A stretch of 36,244 nt of DNA from Roseovarius autotrophicus (lineage in GTDB: Bacteria > Pseudomonadota > Alphaproteobacteria > Rhodobacterales > Rhodobacteraceae), in contig NZ_JAGQDH010000025.1 of the NCBI RefSeq assembly GCF_018069895.1, positions 1 to 36,244 of the forward strand, written 5' to 3'. Both the position numbers and the translations under genes were made by a program. Below, in pieces: positions 31,569 to 36,244 of the stretch; positions within the stretch are counted from its first letter, which is position 1, and every line of letters begins with the position of its first letter. The notes beneath the pieces are model-generated. The model did not search any database and had not been told where the DNA came from. It worked only from the letters and a program-made list of their open reading frames with translations.

Positions 31569-32590
31569 CCGCCAACCCCCAGCCTCTCGGCCACATCCTC
31601 AAATCCCGGATCGGCGGCATAGAGTCGCTCGAATTCGCGTCTCGCGCGGCCGCGCTGGCCGGTCTCAAAATAGAGCACGGCGCGGTCATAGCGGATCTGT
31701 TGCATGAGCGCATCGGGCCGGTCCTTGCGGCGGCGGTTGGCGAGCGTGAACACATCGATGGCGGCATCGGGCAGGTCCAGTGCCGCCAGCGCTTTGCCGC
31801 GATAGAGCAGGATCGCCGTATCAACCGGAGTTTCGTTCTTGACATGCGCCGTGGCGCGCGCCACGCGGTCCATCAGCGCGCGGTCCTGGGGCGTGTCGAG
31901 CGCCAGCTCGGCGAAGGACAGCAGAACCACCGGGTCGGTCGGGTCAATCTCCAGCAGCCGCTCGACATGCGCCATGGCGTCATCAAGGCGGCCCTGAAGC
32001 TGCGCGATTTCCACCAGCGCCAGCCGTGTGCCGCGCTCGCGCGGGAAGACATGGGCGAAGATGTCGGAGGTGATCGGCAGGCTGGCCTGCGCGGCGATCT
32101 CGTATTTGCCGAACAGCGTGCCGAGCTCGTCCAGTCGGCCCAGCGCATCGTGGAAATGGGCCTTCGCAGCATTGAGTTCCTCGCGGCGCAGCCGGATCAT
32201 CCCGGCCATCCAGGCGGCATCGGGCAGATCGCGCGCTTCCTCCAGCGCTTCGACTGCCGCGCTCTGATCGCCGTCATTGAGCGCGCGGATGCCATCGATG
32301 AAACGACGCTCTTCGGCCGGGGTCATCAGCCGCTGGAAGAACCCGAGCTTCAGCCGGTCGCGCTGCGGCACGCACGGCGCCGGGGCCGCCCCGCCGCGCC
32401 CCGTGCGCTTGCGGTCATGAACGGTGTAGAACAGCCCCGTACCGGGTAAGCCCGCCGTGGCCCGGTTGCCGCGTGGGCTGATGGTGTATTTCGCGCCGCG
32501 CGGGCCCAACGACAGCGAGGCGGTCGATTTCGACAGGTTCAGCGTGACCCCGGGGGCCAGACGGATGCGGCGCCAGAAGCGGAAGGGCAT
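31565..32590 (-). CDS. DUF4236 plus TPR-like repeat protein
   Basis: This 341-aa protein begins with a DUF4236 domain (residues 1-54: FRFWRRIRLAPGVTLNLSKS, then GPRGAKYTISPRGNR and GLPGTGLFYT), a short beta domain of unknown function. Residues about 85-335 are helical repeats resembling tetratricopeptide units (ALVEIAQLQGRLDDAMAHVE, RLLEIDPTDPVVLL, RAVLYFETGQRGRARREFE). TPR arrays usually hold protein partners. It lies 2 bases after the GIY-YIG stop and overlaps the next start. Its role in the operon is unknown; it could scaffold the helicase and nuclease or sense a trigger. Confidence 0.8.
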   Translation of the reverse strand: MPFRFWRRIRLAPGVTLNLSKSTASLSLGPRGAKYTISPRGNRATAGLPGTGLFYTVHDRKRTGRGGAAPAPCVPQRDRLKLGFFQRLMTPAEERRFIDGIRALNDGDQSAAVEALEEARDLPDAAWMAGMIRLRREELNAAKAHFHDALGRLDELGTLFGKYEIAAQASLPITSDIFAHVFPRERGTRLALVEIAQLQGRLDDAMAHVERLLEIDPTDPVVLLSFAELALDTPQDRALMDRVARATAHVKNETPVDTAILLYRGKALAALDLPDAAIDVFTLANRRRKDRPDALMQQIRYDRAVLYFETGQRGRARREFERLYAADPGFEDVAERLGVGG

Positions 32591-32592
32591 GT

Positions 32593-33810
32593 TTACTCGC
32601 GGCTATTGGTGGCTTGGGCGGCTACGCCGCGAACCAGTTTTGCCTGCATGGGATCGTAACCGTACTCAGCAATCGTTCCGTCCTTGATCCTTTCGACCGC
32701 CTCATCGATCACGAAGAGCGGCACGAGGAACCATTCCTTTGGCACAAATGGTCGTCCGAACCGATCGGCGATCTCGATTTCCAGTCGCGCCGGGTTAAAG
32801 ATGCGGTGGATCAGGTTTTCGAGCTTGGTCCGGCTGATGTTGTAGAGCTCGTAGGTCGCAACGACGTCAACGCCAGCCATCAGAAAAGTCGGCTGCAAAT
32901 GTGCTCCCGCAATCCGCTGTTTCACGCTCATATTGGTCACGCCGATCTTGTGAACCAGTTCCCGGTTCTGCGCGACTATCGGGTGATCGGACTGGCTGCG
33001 CAGCACATAGATCGTGCCGCTAGCTTCGTCGTCTTCCCCCGCTTCGCCCGAGAACAAGGGGCCCGCCGTGGGTTCGGTGATCCTGCGCCCCGCGTCGTCC
33101 TTGTTGAGAGCGCGCTGAAGGGACCGCATCAGCATGTTGCTCTCGGTGCCGTTGTCGAAAATCACCCGCAGGCGCGCATCCGTGCGGCCCTGAGGGGTCA
33201 ATTCGAGCTCCCCCATCTCGGCGACATAGGCCTTCTGCCCTCCCACGATGAAGAAACGGCCAGGGCGGATTTCTGCCTTCAACTCAAATGGCCGCGCTGT
33301 CCTGATGCCGGCATCCAGATCTCGCTGAACGGCGTCGAAGAGCGGCTTGAACTTGGCGAAATCTTCGCAGCGCTCCCGATTGGCAACTTCCTCTGCCGCA
33401 CGCTTTTCGGCGCTCGACCTCACATGGCGCAGTTCGGTGAGTCCTGCCGGCTCCGCGTCAATGCCCAGTTCGGCCAGCAGGGCCTCGTCATCGAGATCAT
33501 CGGCTGCGGTCGGGATGCGAGCGACGGCATCTGCCAGAAGGCCCTGATGATCGAGCGGTTCCAGGAGGGTGCGGCACTCTTCCAGTTCGCGCAGTCGATC
33601 GAGCCGAACCGCGTAGAGCCGTTCGAAAATATCGTGCCCTTCCCCGTGCCGGGGCGCATGGCCATGCTCATCGAAGAAACGCTGGATGTCTTCGAACCCG
33701 GCGATGATGCGCTCTTCCCGCAGCGTGCGACTCGCGGCCTTCTTCGGGGTGACCTCGACCCCGAGTTCGCTGAGGAGAGCATCGTCTTCCTCGGTGAACG
33801 CCTTAGCCAT
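32593..33810 (-). CDS. GIY-YIG nuclease family protein (T5orf172-like)
   Basis: This 405-aa protein has a C-terminal GIY-YIG nuclease domain: GTIYVLRS at 265-272 supplies the GIY strand, HKIGVT at 287-292 the YIG strand, R299 the catalytic Arg, and E331 (SRTKLENLIHRIF) the metal-binding Glu. EIADRFGRPFVPKEWFLVPL completes a T5orf172-like domain. The N-terminal 250 residues are helical then mixed and may recognise DNA or a partner. AGGAGG 6 nt before ATG 33810 supports the start, and the start overlaps the helicase stop by 8 bases. It probably cleaves DNA after helicase translocation; this is inferred from pairing. Confidence 0.85.
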   Translation of the reverse strand: MAKAFTEEDDALLSELGVEVTPKKAASRTLREERIIAGFEDIQRFFDEHGHAPRHGEGHDIFERLYAVRLDRLRELEECRTLLEPLDHQGLLADAVARIPTAADDLDDEALLAELGIDAEPAGLTELRHVRSSAEKRAAEEVANRERCEDFAKFKPLFDAVQRDLDAGIRTARPFELKAEIRPGRFFIVGGQKAYVAEMGELELTPQGRTDARLRVIFDNGTESNMLMRSLQRALNKDDAGRRITEPTAGPLFSGEAGEDDEASGTIYVLRSQSDHPIVAQNRELVHKIGVTNMSVKQRIAGAHLQPTFLMAGVDVVATYELYNISRTKLENLIHRIFNPARLEIEIADRFGRPFVPKEWFLVPLFVIDEAVERIKDGTIAEYGYDPMQAKLVRGVAAQATNSRE

Positions 33811-35851
33811 TCGCGGCCTCCTGCTTCATGCGCGCGAGATAGGCCACGCCTTCGGCCATTTTCTTTTCCCAGGGATCTGGTGACGTGATCGAGGGCAGGC
33901 GGCCACGCTCTTGCTTGAACTTGACGGCGCGCTTCGCAAGATCGCGCGCCTCATCCGGCGATAGCTGCACCTTCTTGGCCGAGATCACGGCCTGAACCTG
34001 CCGAAGGCTTTCTTCGCTCATCGATTTTGCCAGGATCGCATAGGCTTCGCCGAACGGGTTGATCCGGTCGATCAGGTCTATATCAAGCTCGCGCACGTCC
34101 ATCGCGAATTTGCGCACCCCATCGATCAGGGCGGTGTTGCCGTTGGTCTGCGTTTCATCGCCGCCTGACAGCGCAACCTCTTTCGCCTTCTGCGTCAGGT
34201 TCAGCGCGGCCACCGCGTGTTGGCGCACCGCTTCCTGATCCTCGGCGTCCAGCTCTGGGAACCTCGCACCGACGATCTTGCCCATGCGGACCTGCGTCAG
34301 TTCCTCCGGCACCAGTTCCTCATCGAAGAGCCCGCGTTCGATCGTGGTCTTGTCCTGGACGAAGGCGGTAATCACTTCATTGAGGTCCTCCTGGCAGATA
34401 CGCTTGGCCTCTTTGCTTTTGGGTTCAACCAGCCCCTTGATCTCGACCTGGAACTGACCGCTGGCCTCGTTGAAGCCAACGTTTTCCTTGGCGGGATCAT
34501 AGCCGCCGATCCCGTAATCGAACCCTTCGACAGGGCCACTTTTGGGGGTCTTGGGCGTGAAGTTGAAACGCGGGGCCAGCACCTGCTCCATCAGCAGGCT
34601 GGCCGCGATTGCCTTCAGCGTATCGTTGACCGCCTCTGTCACCGCCTCGGCCGCGGCATCAGGCTCGGCGATCAGGTTGGTGAACCGCGCACGGGTCTTT
34701 CCCTCGGCGTCGCGGGTGGCGCGGCCGATGATCTGCACGATCTCGGTCAGGCTGGCGCGATAGCCGACCGTCAGGGCGTGTTCGCACCAGATCCAGTCAA
34801 AACCCTCCTTGGCCATCCCCAGGGCGATGATGATGTCCACATGGTCACGATTGTTCTTCTGCGTGGGGTCTTTCAGGGCGGCTGAAACCTTATCCCGCTT
34901 GGCAGGTTCGTCATCCACCAGATCGGCGATGCGCAGCACGCGTCCCTCCGGCGTCTTGACCAGCTGAAAACCGGTGGCGGAGTCCGTGCCCTGCCAATCA
35001 CCCAAGGCATCGATGATGTGCTCGACCTCGCGATGCTTGTCCTTGGTGCTCTCGCGCGAGTTCACGTTCGGGATGTGCAGGATGGTCTTCTCGGTCGGGT
35101 CCAGCACCTTGAGGATGTCGTCCGCATAGGATCCGGAATAGAAGAAATACCCGATGTCGAGCGACTTGAGGTATTTGTAGCCGTTCAGCTGCTCGTAATA
35201 GGTGTAGGTGACGGTGTCGAACCTCGCCTCATCCTCGGGCGACAGAACGGCCTCGGCATCGCCGCGGAAGTACGATCCGGTCATCGCCACCAGATGCACC
35301 TTATCGCGGGCGACCAGCGCGCCCAGATGCTTGCCCAGCTTGTTGTCAGGGTTGGCCGAGACGTGGTGGAATTCGTCCACCGCGATGAGGCGATCATCAA
35401 AAGCCTCGATCCCGAACTTGTCCACGGCGAAACGGAAGGTCGCATGGGTGCAGACCAGCACCTTGTCGTGGCTCGCCAAAAACTTGCCGACGGCCCCGAC
35501 CTTGCCGTCATCCCCACCGGGGGCGTTGCACAGGTTCCATTGCGGCTGGACGGTCCAGTCAGCCCAGAAGCCATACTTGCTGAGCGGCTCGTCGTTGAAG
35601 CTGGACCCGATGGACTTTTCCGGCACCACGACGATCGCCTGGCGCAGGCCCTGATTGTGCAGCTTGTCGAGCGCGATGAACATCAGAGCGCGGGATTTGC
35701 CCGAGGCCGGGGGCGATTTGATCAGCAGGTATTGCTCGCCCCGCTTCTCATAGGCTTTCACCTGCATCGCGCGCATGCCCAACTCGTTCGACTTGGTCGA
35801 GCTGCCGTTCTGCGCATAGGTCACGGAGACGGAGGGAATCGACTTGGTCAA
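33803..35851 (-). CDS. Superfamily 2 DEAD/DEAH-type helicase
   Basis: This 682-aa protein has the SF2 motifs in order: SPPASGKS (46-53, Walker A), AVVVPEKS-like motif Ia (here IVVVPEKS), DEFHH (159-163, Walker B), AMTGSYF (189-195, motif III), GMAKEGFDW (345-353, motif V) and QIIGRATR (373-380, motif VI). Residues after about 430 form a family-specific C-terminal region. It resembles the motor subunits of restriction enzymes more than RNA helicases. The start is TTG 35851, with GGAGGAG 5 nt upstream, overlapping the stop of the upstream gene. No methyltransferase partner is seen inside the window. Confidence 0.9.
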   Translation of the reverse strand: MTKSIPSVSVTYAQNGSSTKSNELGMRAMQVKAYEKRGEQYLLIKSPPASGKSRALMFIALDKLHNQGLRQAIVVVPEKSIGSSFNDEPLSKYGFWADWTVQPQWNLCNAPGGDDGKVGAVGKFLASHDKVLVCTHATFRFAVDKFGIEAFDDRLIAVDEFHHVSANPDNKLGKHLGALVARDKVHLVAMTGSYFRGDAEAVLSPEDEARFDTVTYTYYEQLNGYKYLKSLDIGYFFYSGSYADDILKVLDPTEKTILHIPNVNSRESTKDKHREVEHIIDALGDWQGTDSATGFQLVKTPEGRVLRIADLVDDEPAKRDKVSAALKDPTQKNNRDHVDIIIALGMAKEGFDWIWCEHALTVGYRASLTEIVQIIGRATRDAEGKTRARFTNLIAEPDAAAEAVTEAVNDTLKAIAASLLMEQVLAPRFNFTPKTPKSGPVEGFDYGIGGYDPAKENVGFNEASGQFQVEIKGLVEPKSKEAKRICQEDLNEVITAFVQDKTTIERGLFDEELVPEELTQVRMGKIVGARFPELDAEDQEAVRQHAVAALNLTQKAKEVALSGGDETQTNGNTALIDGVRKFAMDVRELDIDLIDRINPFGEAYAILAKSMSEESLRQVQAVISAKKVQLSPDEARDLAKRAVKFKQERGRLPSITSPDPWEKKMAEGVAYLARMKQEAANG

Positions 35852-36105
35852 TGCATCTCCTCCTCTTTCCCATGACTGAGAAACGGTGGCAGAACTTTGG
35901 ATATGGCCTCAAACTCCGGTCTGAATGATTTCAGTGCTCCTTGGACAACGATTGCAATTTTGTCATGATCGTGAATGTCATCGACAGGAAAAGCATTCTT
36001 TTTGAAGAACCGAGAATACCTTCTCCCTTCGTCCGTTGCTCCGCGTTGAAACTTGATCCGAAGTTGCTTTTCCGTTTCCGAGCAGCTCTGGATCGCTCCG
36101 ATCAA
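35848..36105 (-). CDS. 85-aa unknown protein coupled to the helicase
   Basis: This basic protein (TTG start at 36105) reads IGAIQSCSETEKQLRIKFQR, then RRYSRFFKKNAFPVDDIHDH and a hydrophobic/charged end. It overlaps the upstream stop by TTGA and its own stop overlaps the helicase TTG in the same way. No Shine-Dalgarno precedes it, which fits re-initiation after the upstream gene. No family recognised. Confidence 0.55.
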   Translation of the reverse strand: MIGAIQSCSETEKQLRIKFQRGATDEGRRYSRFFKKNAFPVDDIHDHDKIAIVVQGALKSFRPEFEAISKVLPPFLSHGKEEEMH

Positions 36106-36244
36106 TTCGGTTCGAAAGTAACGCTCCGGCGGGGGCCGTCTGACTTCGGTTGCGATCCGATGATAAGTCCGGCTTTATGTCCGATTTCATTCACCGCCCT
36201 CAAATCGAAGTTCTCTCCGCGGCCGATGGCGTTCGCCGTCGGCA
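36102..36244 (-). CDS. C-terminal end of an unknown gene entering from the right edge
   Basis: The last 46 codons of an open frame read through the window edge to a TGA at 36102-36104: NAIGRGENFDLRAVNEIGHK, then AGLIIGSQPKSDGPRRS and VTFEPN. The stop overlaps the TTG start of the 85-aa gene, so it is probably the previous gene of the same operon. The family cannot be told from this piece; a methyltransferase or ATPase would be expected if this is a restriction system. Confidence 0.5.
   Translation of the reverse strand, partial: PTANAIGRGENFDLRAVNEIGHKAGLIIGSQPKSDGPRRSVTFEPN

Noticed and set aside
35978..36190. A 70-codon minus-strand frame starting at ATG 36190
   Set aside because: It overlaps the 85-aa gene and the C-terminal piece of the preceding gene, both of which fit the TTGA coupling pattern. 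Its own sequence is Ser/Arg/Asn-rich without recognisable structure.
36187..36244. An alternative minus-strand frame at the right edge ending at 36187
   Set aside because: It gives an Arg/Glu-rich peptide, whereas the neighbouring frame ending at 36102 has balanced composition and couples to the next gene.

Overview
The window looks like a lambda-type siphophage prophage in a high-GC alphaproteobacterium, most likely Rhodobacterales (Paracoccus/Rhodobacter-like). This rests on the strong GC bias, on tail and tail-tip proteins resembling those of Rhodobacteraceae prophages and gene transfer agents, and on families I recognise such as DUF3489, DUF2793, BR0599/DUF2163 and DUF4236. No rRNA, tRNA, CRISPR array, integrase or attachment site is visible, so neither prophage end can be placed.

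Left edge (1-425): the first 13 codons of an IS110-family transposase point out of the window on the minus strand. They are preceded by a structured non-coding IS end. Region 426-3890 (+): two tandem ParB-like/DNA methyltransferase fusions, a small membrane protein and an HNH endonuclease. Region 3891-6353 (-): seven small accessory genes, mostly unknown, read away from the late operon.

Region 6493-17431 (+): packaging, head and early tail genes in near-canonical lambda order. A ParDE toxin-antitoxin module sits behind a truncated duplicate of the small terminase start. Then follow small terminase, large terminase (frameshifted at its P-loop), gpW-like joiner, portal, S49 protease/scaffold, decoration protein, major capsid protein, connectors, tail terminator-like protein, tail tube, and tail chaperones G and G-T joined by a -1 slippery site. 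A HigBA-like toxin-antitoxin pair is inserted on the minus strand at 17440-18068.

Region 18129-31207 (+): tape measure, tail-tip proteins, a J-like host-specificity protein carrying an inserted von Willebrand A domain, a DUF2793 protein, a SPRY-like protein, a fibre-like protein, and a lysis cassette (holin candidate, M15 endolysin, overlapping Rz/Rz1 spanins), then two small unknown genes.

Region 31224-36244 (-): a tightly coupled operon entering from the right edge. It contains the C-terminal end of an unknown gene, an 85-aa protein, a superfamily 2 helicase, a GIY-YIG nuclease, a DUF4236/TPR protein and a 114-aa protein. Its gene content and coupling resemble a restriction or defence system, and it is the best candidate here for an undescribed system.
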